Origin: Streptomyces fradiae
Lineage (GTDB): Bacteria; Actinomycetota; Actinomycetes; Streptomycetales; Streptomycetaceae
Length of the DNA: 64,000 nt
Assembly (NCBI RefSeq): GCF_041270065.1
Contig: NZ_CP065958.1
Span: 682,001 to 746,000, forward strand
Direction: 5' to 3'
Positions within the stretch are counted from its first letter, which is position 1; every line of letters begins with the position of its first letter. The position numbers and the translations under genes are program-made. Under the pieces are notes generated by a model. That model did no database searches, had not been told where the DNA came from, and saw nothing but the letters and a program-made list of their open reading frames with translations. Shown piece by piece: positions 8,471 through 16,838 of the stretch.

Positions 8471-9175
8471 TCACGGCTTCGGCAGGAGCCCCACGTCGCG
8501 GCCGAGCCGTTCCGCCGCCGCCGCGAAGAAGGCGTCGCGGTCCTCCACGACGTTGTTGAACTGGCCGAACACCTCGAAGGAGATCAGGCCGAAGAGCTGG
8601 GCCCAGGCGAAGACGAGGGCGACCGCGAGCGGCGGTGGCAGGTCGGGGGCGAGGTCGTCGGCCAGCCGCTCGGCCTCGGGGTGGAGGGTGGCCGGGAGCG
8701 GCGGCGGGGCGACGGCCTTGTCGTCGTACGCGGCCCGGGCGGTGGACACGAGGAGCAGGCCGACGCGGGAGGCGGGCACGACGGTGTCCTGCGGGGCGGA
8801 GTAGCCGGGGACCGGGGAGCCGTAGATCAGGGCGTACTCGTGGGGGTGCGCCACCGCCCAGGCGCGGACGGCGCGGCAGACGGCGGTCCAGTGGGCGAGG
8901 TGGTCGCCGGGGGCGGCGGTCTCGGCGGCGGCGCGGGCCTGTTCGGCGGCGGCGCCGACGGAGTCGTACGCGTCGATGATCAGCGCGGTCAGCAGGTCGT
9001 CGCGGCTCGGGAAGTAGCGGTAGAGCGCGGAGGAGACCATGCCGAGCTCGCGCGCGACGGCGCGCAGCGAGAGCTTGGCCGCGCCTTCGGCGGCGAGCTG
9101 TCGGCGGGCCTCGTCCTTGATGGCGGCGGTGATCTCGATCCGGGCGCGGGCGCGGGCTCCTTGAACGGTGGTCAT
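8471..9175 (-). CDS. TetR/AcrR family regulator with WHG-type C-terminal domain
   Basis: A 234-residue repressor. The N-terminal HTH (KLSLRAVARELGMVSSALYRYFPSRDDLL, about residues 35-65) and the C-terminal part with HPHEYALIYGSPVPGY identify the TetR subgroup with a WHG ligand domain. The ATG at 9175 is the first Met before the conserved region. It diverges from the nitroreductase-family gene, and two identical 13-bp dyads lie between them. The likely role is repression of itself and the oxidoreductase in response to a small hydrophobic ligand (inferred). Confidence 0.87.
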   Translation of the reverse strand: MTTVQGARARARIEITAAIKDEARRQLAAEGAAKLSLRAVARELGMVSSALYRYFPSRDDLLTALIIDAYDSVGAAAEQARAAAETAAPGDHLAHWTAVCRAVRAWAVAHPHEYALIYGSPVPGYSAPQDTVVPASRVGLLLVSTARAAYDDKAVAPPPLPATLHPEAERLADDLAPDLPPPLAVALVFAWAQLFGLISFEVFGQFNNVVEDRDAFFAAAAERLGRDVGLLPKP

Positions 9176-9215
9176 GGAGAGCAGTCTGCCATGTTTCGGA
9201 GCACCGCACTGAAAT

Positions 9216-9280
9216 GAGAGCACTGCTCTTGCTTGAGAGCGCCGATCCGTGCACACTGGTCTCAAGCGAGAGCACTGCTC
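9216..9280. promoter_or_regulatory. Twin TetR operators
   Basis: Two identical copies of GAGAGCACTGCTC at 9216-9228 and 9268-9280, each containing the perfect palindrome GAGCACTGCTC. They are 52 bp apart (about five helical turns) in the divergent promoter region between the TetR gene and the nitroreductase-family gene. Confidence 0.65.
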
Positions 9281-9334
9281 ACACTTTGGAGCGGCGCTCA
9301 CCCCATACCTCGTGCCCGCCGCCTGGAGGCTCCG

Positions 9335-9811
9335 ATGTCCGCCCACACCCCCGCCCACGTCATGAAGCCCGGCTGGTTCACCGTCCACGTGATGAACCGC
9401 TTCGTCGCCTGGATCACCCGGCGCGGCATCAGCGTCTGGGGCTCCCGGGTACTCGCGGTGCGCGGCCGCAAGAGCGGCGAGTGGCGCCGTACCCCGGTCA
9501 ATCTGCTGACGGTGGACGGCGCCCAGTACCTCGTCGCCCCGCGCGGCCACGTCCAGTGGACCCACAACATGCGCGCGGCGGGCGGCGGCGAGCTGCACCT
9601 CGGCAAGCACGTGCAGACGTTCACCGCCGTCGAGGTCGGCGACGACGACAAGCCAGTGCTGCTCCGCGCCTACCTGAAGCGCTGGAAGGCCGAGGTCGGT
9701 GTGTTCTTCGAGGGCGTCGGCCCGGACTCGACGGACGAGGAGCTGCGCGCCATCGCGCCCAGGCACCCGGTCTTCCGGATCGACGCCATCGCCGACATCG
9801 CAGGCGCCTGA
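9335..9811 (+). CDS. Nitroreductase/deazaflavin (F420)-dependent oxidoreductase family protein
   Basis: A 158-residue protein of the DUF385/DDN-like split beta-barrel family, which uses F420 or flavin. Family features are RGRKSGEWRRTPVNLL, followed by YLVAPRGHVQWTHNMRAAG; the basic residues of this kind contact the cofactor. A GGAGG ribosome binding site lies about 7 bases before the ATG. Its substrate is unknown. It diverges from a TetR regulator and is probably induced when that repressor is released from the twin operators. Confidence 0.85.
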   Translation: MSAHTPAHVMKPGWFTVHVMNRFVAWITRRGISVWGSRVLAVRGRKSGEWRRTPVNLLTVDGAQYLVAPRGHVQWTHNMRAAGGGELHLGKHVQTFTAVEVGDDDKPVLLRAYLKRWKAEVGVFFEGVGPDSTDEELRAIAPRHPVFRIDAIADIAGA

Positions 9812-9831
9812 GCGGCCTGGCGGAATGGCAA

Positions 9832-9865
9832 AGGGCGGGGTCGGCCAGTGGCCGGGCCCCGCCCT
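9832..9865. terminator. Bidirectional hairpin terminator
   Basis: AGGGCGGGG pairs with CCCCGCCCT, with CGGCC/GGCCG pairing inside the loop. It lies between convergent genes (nitroreductase family and FAD reductase) and could stop both transcripts. Confidence 0.65.
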
Positions 9866-9887
9866 CACGCTTCCGTTCCCGCCGGGC

Positions 9888-11246
9888 CTACCGCGCGTCG
9901 GCTGCGGGCTCGTCCTTCGCCGGCGTCACACCGCGGCCCGCCGGGCCCACGCCCACCGAGGTGTCCATCGACCGGTCGAGCAGGTCGAGCGCACGGCGCG
10001 CCAGGCCGTTGCCCCGCACCATGCCCGCCAGCGTCGTCACGCCACGGGTGATGTCCGCGAAGGCCTTCCAGGCCGGCCGCACACCGGTGATCGCCGCGTG
10101 CAGCAGCCCCGGCCGGCGCTCGAAGACCGCGAGCATCCGCCGGCCCACCGCCATCTCGACGCCCAGACCGGCCTTGATGGCGAACGCGTAGTTGAGCGCC
10201 TGCCGCCGCGCGTCCACGGCGTCGCCGGCCTCCGCGATCCGGACCGCCCACTCCCCCGCGAGTCGCCCGGAGCGCAGCGCGAAGGAGATCCCCTCGCGGG
10301 TCCACGGCTCGAGCAGGCCCGCCGCGTCGCCGCACACCAGGACCCGGCCGCGGGAGAGCGGCGAGTCGTCGGTGCGGCAGCGGGTCAGGTGGCCGGAGGA
10401 GACGGCCGGTTCGAAGCCCGCGAGCCCGAGGCCCGCGACGAAGTCCTCCAGATAGCGCTTGGTGGCCGCGCCCTCGCCGCGCGCCGAGATGACGCCGACG
10501 GTGAGCGTGTCGCCCTTGGGGAACACCCATCCGTAACTGCCCGGCAGCGGACCCCAGTCGATGAGGACCCGGCCCTTCCAGTCCTCCGCGACCGACGCGG
10601 GCACCGGGATCTCGGCCTCCAGGCCGAGGTCGACCTGGCCGAGCTTGACCCCGACGTGTGCTCCTATGCGGCTGGCGCTGCCGTCGGCGCCGACGACCGC
10701 GCGGGCCAGCACGGTCTCGCCGTCGGCGAGGACCACGGCGACCGTGCGGCGGTCCGGCACGGACGGGCCGTGCTGCTCCACCCGGCTGACGGTCACTCCG
10801 GTGCGCAGCTCGGCGCCCGCCTTCTGGGCGTGCTCCACCAGCTGGGCGTCGAACTCGGGCCGGTTGATCAGGCCGAAGAGCATCTTCCGGGAGCGGCGGG
10901 TACGGGCGAAGCGCCCGCCGAGCTGGAAGGTGACGGCGTGCACACGGTCCTGCAGGGGCAGTTCGAAACCGGGCGGCAGCGCGTCGCGCGACGGGCCGAT
11001 GATGCCGCCGCCGCAGGTCTTGTAGCGGGGCAGCTCGGCCTTCTCCAGGAGCAGCACCCGGCGGCCGGACACCGCCGCCGCATAGGCCGCCGAGGCCCCG
11101 GCGGGGCCGGCGCCGACGACGACCACGTCCCAGACCTGCTGTCCGTCGTGCTGTCCGGCGTCCGGATCAACCGGCCCGGAGCCGGTCTCCGCCAAGCCTT
11201 CCGCCGCGCCCTCGTCCGCTCCGGCGTCTGCGTTCTCGCTGCTCAC
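9888..11246 (-). CDS. Geranylgeranyl reductase family FAD-dependent oxidoreductase (MenJ-like)
   Basis: A 452-residue flavoprotein. An acidic leader of about 35 residues is followed by the Rossmann motif VVVGAGPAGASAA, the PRYKTCGGGI segment typical of geranylgeranyl reductases, and the second FAD motif VLVCGDAAGLLEPWTREGI. Family members reduce isoprenoid double bonds, for instance in menaquinone side chains (MenJ). The GTG at 11246 is preferred because an AGGAG lies upstream and the longer reading is a basic stretch in the promoter. It diverges from the M20 peptidase gene. Confidence 0.82.
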   Translation of the reverse strand: MSSENADAGADEGAAEGLAETGSGPVDPDAGQHDGQQVWDVVVVGAGPAGASAAYAAAVSGRRVLLLEKAELPRYKTCGGGIIGPSRDALPPGFELPLQDRVHAVTFQLGGRFARTRRSRKMLFGLINRPEFDAQLVEHAQKAGAELRTGVTVSRVEQHGPSVPDRRTVAVVLADGETVLARAVVGADGSASRIGAHVGVKLGQVDLGLEAEIPVPASVAEDWKGRVLIDWGPLPGSYGWVFPKGDTLTVGVISARGEGAATKRYLEDFVAGLGLAGFEPAVSSGHLTRCRTDDSPLSRGRVLVCGDAAGLLEPWTREGISFALRSGRLAGEWAVRIAEAGDAVDARRQALNYAFAIKAGLGVEMAVGRRMLAVFERRPGLLHAAITGVRPAWKAFADITRGVTTLAGMVRGNGLARRALDLLDRSMDTSVGVGPAGRGVTPAKDEPAADAR

Positions 11247-11418
11247 GATGTGCTTCTGCTCCTGATCCGACCGGTGGTTCCTGCTCTGCCGCATCCTACG
11301 GCCCGGTAGCGGGGCCCGGCCGGGCCGGGCCGCCCCGCGCGTAGGATCGACCGTGCGTTCGCCGTACAACCGAACACGGCGTCGTCCTCACAACGTCGCA
11401 CCCACCAGGAGCGTGCCC

Positions 11419-12783
11419 ATGACCGCGAATCCGATCGCCGAGACCGTCGCATCCCTGATGCCCCGCGCCAAGGCGGAGCTGACGGAGCTGGTGGCCTTCC
11501 AGTCGGTCGCGGACGAGGCCGTCGCCCCGCGCAGCGAGTGCGAGGCCGCCGCGAACTGGGTGGCCGACGCGCTGCGCGCCGAGGACTTCCAGGACGTGGC
11601 GCTGCTCGACACCCCGGACGGTTCGCAGTCGGTGTACGGCGTGCTGCCCGGCCCGGCGGGCGCGCCGACCGTGCTGCTCTACGCGCACTACGACGTGCAG
11701 CCGATGCTGGTGGAGGCGGCGTGGCTGACCCCGCCGTTCGAGCTGACCGAGCGCGCGGACGGGCGCTGGTACGGGCGCGGCGCGGCCGACTGCAAGGGCG
11801 GCTTCGTCATGCACCTGCTCGCGCTGCGCGCGCTGAAGGCCAACGGCGGCGTGCCGGTCACGGTCAAGGTGATCGTGGAGGGCTCGGAGGAGCAGGGCAC
11901 CGGCGGTCTGGAGCGGTACGCGGAGGCGCACCCCGAGCTGCTGACGGCCGACGCGATCGTGATCGGCGACGCGGGCAACTTCCGCGTCGGGCTGCCGACG
12001 GTGACGGCGACGCTGCGCGGAATGACGATGATCCGGGTCAGCGTCGACACGCTGCAGGGCAATCTGCACTCGGGCCAGTTCGGCGGTGCCGCGCCGGACG
12101 CGCTCGCGGCGCTCATCCGGATCCTCGACTCGCTGCGCGCCGAGGACGGTTCGACCGTGATCGACGGTCTGCCGGCGGACGCGGCGTGGGAGGGCCTGCA
12201 GTACCCGGAGGCGGACTTCCGCAAGGACGCGAAGGTGCTCGACGGGGTGGACCTGCCGGGCAACGGCACGGTGGCCGACCGCATCTGGGCCCGTCCGGCC
12301 GTGACCGTCATCGGCATCGACGCCCACCCGGTGGCCGGCGCCACCCCGTCCATCCCGGCGAGCGCCCGTGCGCAGATCAGCCTGCGGGTGCCGCCCGGCC
12401 AGGACGCGGCGAAGGCGACGGAGCTGCTGATCGCGCACATCGAGAAGCACACGCCGTGGAACGCGCGGGTCGCCGTCGAGCAGGTCGGCCAGGGCCAGGC
12501 GTTCCAGGCGGACACCTCCAGCCCGGCGTACGCGTCGATGGCGGAGGCGATGAAGGTCGCGTACCCGGGTCTGGAGATGCAGACGGCCGGCATGGGCGGC
12601 TCGATCCCGCTGTGCAACACGCTGGCCACGCTCTACCCGGAGTCGGAGATCCTGCTGATCGGCCTGAGCGAGCCGGACGCGCAGATCCACGCGGTGAACG
12701 AGTCGGTGTCGCCGGAGGAGCTGGAGCGCCTGTCGGTGGCGGAGGCGCACTTCCTGGTCAACTACGCCCGCTCGAAGGCGTAA
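11419..12783 (+). CDS. M20 family dipeptidase
   Basis: A 454-residue zinc metallopeptidase of the M20A/CNDP-like group. Metal ligands and catalytic residues are visible: YAHYDVQP with His90 and Asp92, GRGAADCKGG with the bridging Asp124, and EGSEEQGTGG with the catalytic Glu pair at 157-158. A dimerisation domain (about residues 205-330) splits the catalytic domain as usual. Length fits the family. It is probably a cytoplasmic dipeptide hydrolase. A CCAGGAGCG ribosome binding site precedes the ATG. Confidence 0.9.
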   Translation: MTANPIAETVASLMPRAKAELTELVAFQSVADEAVAPRSECEAAANWVADALRAEDFQDVALLDTPDGSQSVYGVLPGPAGAPTVLLYAHYDVQPMLVEAAWLTPPFELTERADGRWYGRGAADCKGGFVMHLLALRALKANGGVPVTVKVIVEGSEEQGTGGLERYAEAHPELLTADAIVIGDAGNFRVGLPTVTATLRGMTMIRVSVDTLQGNLHSGQFGGAAPDALAALIRILDSLRAEDGSTVIDGLPADAAWEGLQYPEADFRKDAKVLDGVDLPGNGTVADRIWARPAVTVIGIDAHPVAGATPSIPASARAQISLRVPPGQDAAKATELLIAHIEKHTPWNARVAVEQVGQGQAFQADTSSPAYASMAEAMKVAYPGLEMQTAGMGGSIPLCNTLATLYPESEILLIGLSEPDAQIHAVNESVSPEELERLSVAEAHFLVNYARSKA

Positions 12784-12799
12784 GCGGTTCGCCGGGCTC

Positions 12800-12828
12800 A
12801 CGCTCTGGGCGGAACTCGCCCAGAGCGT
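12800..12828 (+). terminator. Strong hairpin terminator after the M20 peptidase
   Basis: A perfect 12-bp stem, ACGCTCTGGGCG with CGCCCAGAGCGT, and a five-base loop, 16 bp past the stop codon. Confidence 0.75.
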
Positions 12829-12870
12829 AGACCGGCCCGCCGGGCGGGGTGCCGCGCGTACGTTCGCGGC

Positions 12871-13623
12871 ATGGACCTCACAGACCTGGAACTCGTGGAG
12901 ATCACTCCCCGGCTGCACATGCTCCGCTTCCCCATCGGCCAGGCCTATCTCTGGTGCGACGGCGCGGAGTCGACCCTGATCGACGCCGGCTGGGCCGGTG
13001 CGGCGGACCAGATCGAGGCGGCGCTGCGCGGCGCCGGTCTTGACCCGTCCGGCATCCGCCGGATCGTGCTCACCCACGGCCACCGCGATCACGTGGGCGC
13101 GGCCGGGGAGTTGGCGGACCGCTTCGGCGCCGAGATCCTGGCGCACGCTCTCGACGCCCCGTACGTCCGGGGCGAACTCCCCGTCCCCGAGCCCGATCTG
13201 CTGGACTGGGAGCGCCCGATCCACGAGCACGGGCTCACCAGCCCGGAGGCACCGCCGACCCGGGTGGACCGCGAGCTCTGGGGCGGCGAGCTGCTCGACT
13301 TCGGCGACGGCGCGGTCGTCGTGCACGGACCGGGCCACACGCCCGGCTCGATCGCGGTTCATCTCCCGCGCCACGGCGTGCTGTTCACCGGTGACACGGT
13401 GGCCTCGGTGCCGGACGTGATGTTCGGCGTCCTCCACGTGGACCGGGCGGAGGCGCTCGCCTCGATGGGCCGCCTCGCGGACCTTCGTCCGTCGGTGCTG
13501 TGCTGCGGGCACGGCGAGCCGGTGACCGAGGACACGGCGGAGCGCTTGGCGAAGGCGTTCACGAAGGCGGCGGAACCGGCCCCGTCCGTCCCTGACTTCG
13601 CGCCGGGAACCGGCGAGGTCTGA
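12871..13623 (+). CDS. MBL-fold metallo-hydrolase
   Basis: A 250-residue protein of the metallo-beta-lactamase superfamily. The metal-binding signature THGHRDHVG (about residues 68-76) is followed by HGPGHTPGSIAVHL, TGDTVAS and a late CGHGEP, supplying the expected five His and two Asp ligands. The fold covers thioesterases, glyoxalase II-like and lactonase activities; the substrate is not evident. It begins just after the hairpin that ends the peptidase transcript, so it should have its own promoter. Confidence 0.87.
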   Translation: MDLTDLELVEITPRLHMLRFPIGQAYLWCDGAESTLIDAGWAGAADQIEAALRGAGLDPSGIRRIVLTHGHRDHVGAAGELADRFGAEILAHALDAPYVRGELPVPEPDLLDWERPIHEHGLTSPEAPPTRVDRELWGGELLDFGDGAVVVHGPGHTPGSIAVHLPRHGVLFTGDTVASVPDVMFGVLHVDRAEALASMGRLADLRPSVLCCGHGEPVTEDTAERLAKAFTKAAEPAPSVPDFAPGTGEV

Positions 13624-13657
13624 CTGATCGTCTCCTCCTTGTCGAACAGGGGGAAGC

Positions 13658-14212
13658 ATGTCAGAGGAGCCGACGGACGAGGAGCGGTCCCGGCGGATCC
13701 GCCGGGCCGGGATCCTGGGCGGGGTGATCGGTGCCGGGGTCGGCGGCGTGGTCATGGGCGCCGAGTCGCTCAACGCCGTGGCCGGGGGCTTCCCCTGGTG
13801 GGTCGTGGCCCCGTTCGCGGTCGCGGCCACCGCCGCCGGCGCGTGGGGCGGTGCGCGGCTCGGGCGCGAGCACCGGGTGCGCGCCGATTCGCTGGAGCCG
13901 GGCGAGACCGTGCTCAACGAATACGGGGTGTGGCACGCCCCCGCCCCGCCGCCGAGCCGCACCACCCAGGCCGAACACGCCCCGTACCAGCTGCGCACGA
14001 CCACCCGCCGGATGCAGCTCTGGGAAGGCTCGACCCTGCTGTGGGAGCACCCCTATCACGGCGTGGTCCTGGAAGCGGACGGGCCGCGGCTGCGCGTGCT
14101 GCACGGGGGCGTGGCGATCGCCCTTCTGGAGACCTCGGGCCACCCGGAGATGCCGGAGACGGTCCGACTCGTCGCCTCCCGGATCGCCGCCCGCGGCTAC
14201 GGGCGGCGCTGA
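13658..14212 (+). CDS. Hypothetical membrane protein
   Basis: A 184-residue protein that I do not recognise as a named family. The first 20 residues are highly charged, two Gly/Ala-rich hydrophobic segments follow (about residues 17-36 and 45-68), and the remaining 115 residues are soluble and basic, with a beta-rich stretch (RTTTRRMQLWEGSTLLWEHPYHGVVLEADG) that looks PH-like. An AGGGGGAAG ribosome binding site supports the ATG start. It follows the MBL gene by 34 bp and may be co-transcribed with it. Confidence 0.65.
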   Translation: MSEEPTDEERSRRIRRAGILGGVIGAGVGGVVMGAESLNAVAGGFPWWVVAPFAVAATAAGAWGGARLGREHRVRADSLEPGETVLNEYGVWHAPAPPPSRTTQAEHAPYQLRTTTRRMQLWEGSTLLWEHPYHGVVLEADGPRLRVLHGGVAIALLETSGHPEMPETVRLVASRIAARGYGRR

Positions 14213-14251
14213 CGGGTGAAGGGGCGGCGCCAGGCCGTCTTTCGGCTCGGG

Positions 14252-14290
14252 CCGGATCAGGCTGGCGTCGGGGGCGCCGGCAAGATCCGG
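14252..14290. terminator. Candidate terminator between convergent genes
   Basis: CCGGATC and GATCCGG arms enclose a smaller GGCG/CGCC stem between the hypothetical membrane protein and the kinase-Nudix gene, which converge here. Confidence 0.4.
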
Positions 14291-14319
14291 AGGACACGAC
14301 CCAGCCGGACCCGAGGGCC

Positions 14320-15411
14320 TCAGCCCACCGGGACGCCCGCCTCCAGGTTCAGGACCGTGCCGCGTTCGCGGGCGCGCAGGGCCCAGTGGAGGCGGGTGTA
14401 GCGGACCGGGGGGAGGAGGTCGGCGGCTTCGGCTTCGGTGACGAAGCGCCAGGCGCGGAGTTCGGCGCCGGGCAGGAGGAGGCGTTCGGCGTCGGCGGAG
14501 CAGAGGCGGCCGCCGTCGAAGAGCAGGCGGAGGCCGCCGTAGCCGGGGGGCTGGGGGCGTTCCCAGTCGACGAGGAGCAGCCGGGGCACGGTGTCGAGGC
14601 GGAGCCCGATCTCCTCGGCGACCTCGCGCATGCCGGCCCGGGCGGGTGCCTCGCCCGGTTCGACGACGCCGCCGGGGAACTCCCAGCCGGGCTTGTAGGT
14701 GGGGTCGACGAGCAGGAAGCGATCGTCCTCGTCGAAGAGCAGCACCCCGGCGGCCAGGGTCTCGCCGGTCGGTTCGGGGGTCTGGACGATCCCGCAGGGG
14801 GCGGCGCGGCCGGTGGTGACGGCGTCGGCGACGGCCCGGGCGGTCTCGGCCGCGGTCAGCACGGAGTTGTCGACGGTGTACGCGTCGGAGGCGAGCCAGC
14901 CGTCGAGGGCGCTCCGGTAGCGGTCGAGCTGGCCGAGGCACCAGCGGCCCGAGCGGGCCGCGGCATCGGCCGGGGCCTCGCCGGTGGACCGGGCGGTGAC
15001 GGCCGCCTCGGCGGCGTCGACGGCGCCCACGAGCGCGGCACGGCCCTCTATCCGCTCCCGCAGGATCGTTTCGTCGGGAGCGAGCACCACATGCCGGACC
15101 TCGATCCGGCGGGCGGCGAGGCCGCCGAAGATCTCGTCCCGGTACTCCTGCCGCAACAGGGTCATCGGGACCACGAGCACCCCGCCCAGCTCGGCGAGGA
15201 GCGCGGCGGCGGTGTCCACGACGAGGCGGCGCCAGATCGGCAGGTCCTGGAAGTCGGTGACCTCCGCTAGACGCTTCCGCGGGAGCAGCCGGCTCAGCGC
15301 GCCACCGGTGGCCTCGGGGTCGTACAGCGTGCTGTCCGGGATCAGCTCGACCAGTTCGCGCGCGGTGCTGGACTTCCCCGCGCCGAACGCCCCGTTGATC
15401 CAGATGATCAC
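14320..15411 (-). CDS. P-loop kinase/Nudix hydrolase fusion protein
   Basis: A 363-residue two-domain protein. The N-terminal half is a P-loop nucleotide kinase-like domain (Walker A GAFGAGKSST, about residues 7-16). The C-terminal half (about residues 215-350) is a Nudix domain with a complete Nudix box, GGVVEPGEAPARAGMREVAE then EIGL. Nudix enzymes hydrolyse nucleoside diphosphate derivatives with Mg2+; the kinase-like domain suggests a linked phosphotransfer step. Substrates are unknown. It is a single gene with no obvious partner. Confidence 0.82.
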   Translation of the reverse strand: MIIWINGAFGAGKSSTARELVELIPDSTLYDPEATGGALSRLLPRKRLAEVTDFQDLPIWRRLVVDTAAALLAELGGVLVVPMTLLRQEYRDEIFGGLAARRIEVRHVVLAPDETILRERIEGRAALVGAVDAAEAAVTARSTGEAPADAAARSGRWCLGQLDRYRSALDGWLASDAYTVDNSVLTAAETARAVADAVTTGRAAPCGIVQTPEPTGETLAAGVLLFDEDDRFLLVDPTYKPGWEFPGGVVEPGEAPARAGMREVAEEIGLRLDTVPRLLLVDWERPQPPGYGGLRLLFDGGRLCSADAERLLLPGAELRAWRFVTEAEAADLLPPVRYTRLHWALRARERGTVLNLEAGVPVG

Positions 15412-15736
15412 GATTCCCCCTCATCGTCGGCCCCAGGTGGCTTGCCCGCACCACCCTGCCACGGAAACCACCGGGCGGCGGCGGTCCGGCGCACGCCCCC
15501 GCGCGCGGCCGTTCGCCGGTCTGCGGCAGGGGTCCGGCGCCCGCCCGGTACGTGCCGGGGCGGTGCGGAGCGGTGCGCGCCGGGCCGTACCGGACCCGAC
15601 CGGAAGCCGCCGGACACGTCGGGCGCGGTGGCGGTACGGCGCGGAGGGCCCCGCCCCGCCGGCCGCACGGCGCCTCCGCGCGCCCTGCGTGCGCCCCGCG
15701 TACGCCCTACGGCCCGGCCCGCGCCGCCGGGTGCGC
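15412..15736. other. Intergenic stretch without a recognised gene
   Basis: 325 bp of extremely GC-rich sequence between two genes on the minus strand. Open frames cross it on both strands but are Arg/Pro/Ala-rich, lack ribosome binding sites and look like by-products of composition. I see no clear hairpin or promoter. Confidence 0.5.
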
Positions 15737-16693
15737 TCAGCCTCGTATCGGAGCCGTACTCGCGTCCGTACGCGGGGCGGCGGCCGCGGCGGCGCCGAGC
15801 AGGCCGGCGTCGGTGCCGGTGAGGGCGGGCACGACCGTGAGGCCGCGGACGAAGGAGAGCGTGGCGTACGAGCGGAGGCTGCGGCGCAGCGGGGCGAAGA
15901 GGACCTCGCCGGCGCCGGCCACTCCCCCGCCGACGACCGCGATGTCGATCTCGACCAGGGAGGCGGTGGCGGCGATCCCGGCGGCCAGGGCCTGGGCGGC
16001 GCGCTCGAAGGAGGCGGCGGCCACCGGGTCGCCGGCCCGGGCGGCGGCCGCCACCGCGGCGGCGGAGGCGTCGCCGTCCGGGCCGGGCCGCCAGCCGGCC
16101 TCCAGAGCGCGGCGGGCGATGTGCGGGCCGCTGGCGATGCGCTCGACGCAGCCGCGTCCGCCGCAGGCGCAGGGGTCGCCGTCCAGGTCGACGCTGATGT
16201 GGCCGATGTGACCCGCATTGCCGGTGGGGCCGGGGTGGAGCCGCCCGTCGAGGACGAGGCCGCCGCCGACGCCGGTGGAGACGACGAGACAGAGCGCGTT
16301 GTCGTGGCCGCGCGCCGCGCCCTGCCAGTGCTCGGCGGCGGTCATCGCGACGCCGTCGCCGACCAGGGTGACGGGCCGTCCGCCGGTGGCCCGTTGCACC
16401 CGTTCGACGATCGGGAAGTCGCGCCAGCCGGGCACGTTGACCGGGCTGACGGTGCCGGCCGAAGCGTCCACCGGGCCCGCGCTGCCGATGCCGACGGCCC
16501 CGGCGGAGGCCCACAGCGGGGAGCCGGCGAGTTCGTCGAGCACCGCCGTCACGGCCTTCATCACCGTCTCGCCGTCCTCGCGCGCGGGCGTCGGCCGCTG
16601 GGCGCGCACCTGGATGCGGCCCCCGGCGTCGACCAGCGCTCCGGCGATCTTGGTGCCGCCGATGTCGAGGGCGACGACGAGGTCTGTGCTCAT
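15737..16693 (-). CDS. ROK family sugar kinase (glucokinase-like)
   Basis: A 318-residue ATP-dependent sugar kinase. The phosphate-binding motif DIGGTKIAGALVD starts at residue 10, the catalytic-region motif is STGVGGGLVLDGRL with GNAGHIGHISVD, and the ROK zinc motif reads CACGGRGCVE. There is no N-terminal DNA-binding domain, so it is an enzyme rather than a regulator. It diverges from a LacI-type regulator across a perfect operator palindrome, which suggests control by a sugar. Glucose, N-acetylated hexoses or fructose are possible substrates. Confidence 0.85.
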   Translation of the reverse strand: MSTDLVVALDIGGTKIAGALVDAGGRIQVRAQRPTPAREDGETVMKAVTAVLDELAGSPLWASAGAVGIGSAGPVDASAGTVSPVNVPGWRDFPIVERVQRATGGRPVTLVGDGVAMTAAEHWQGAARGHDNALCLVVSTGVGGGLVLDGRLHPGPTGNAGHIGHISVDLDGDPCACGGRGCVERIASGPHIARRALEAGWRPGPDGDASAAAVAAAARAGDPVAAASFERAAQALAAGIAATASLVEIDIAVVGGGVAGAGEVLFAPLRRSLRSYATLSFVRGLTVVPALTGTDAGLLGAAAAAAPRTDASTAPIRG

Positions 16694-16747
16694 GGGCTCC
16701 GGATCTCCGTGGGGACGGTGGGTGCGACCTACAGTCTTCCCGCCTCT

Positions 16748-16759
16748 GACAACGTTGTC
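16748..16759. promoter_or_regulatory. LacI-type operator
   Basis: A perfect 12-bp palindrome, GACAACGTTGTC, with the central CG typical of LacI-family sites. It lies between the divergent sugar kinase and LacI genes, 55 and 80 bp from their starts. Confidence 0.75.
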
Positions 16760-16838
16760 CAGGGCCTATGCTCGACAGCAACGAGATCGATACGCATCTG
16801 AGCGCCCGATCGCACACCCGACGGAGGAACCTCGCACC

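Noticed and set aside
15442..15822. Arg/Pro-rich open frame in the gap before the ROK kinase
   Set aside because: It has no ribosome binding site or homology pattern, and it overlaps the end of the ROK gene on the other strand.
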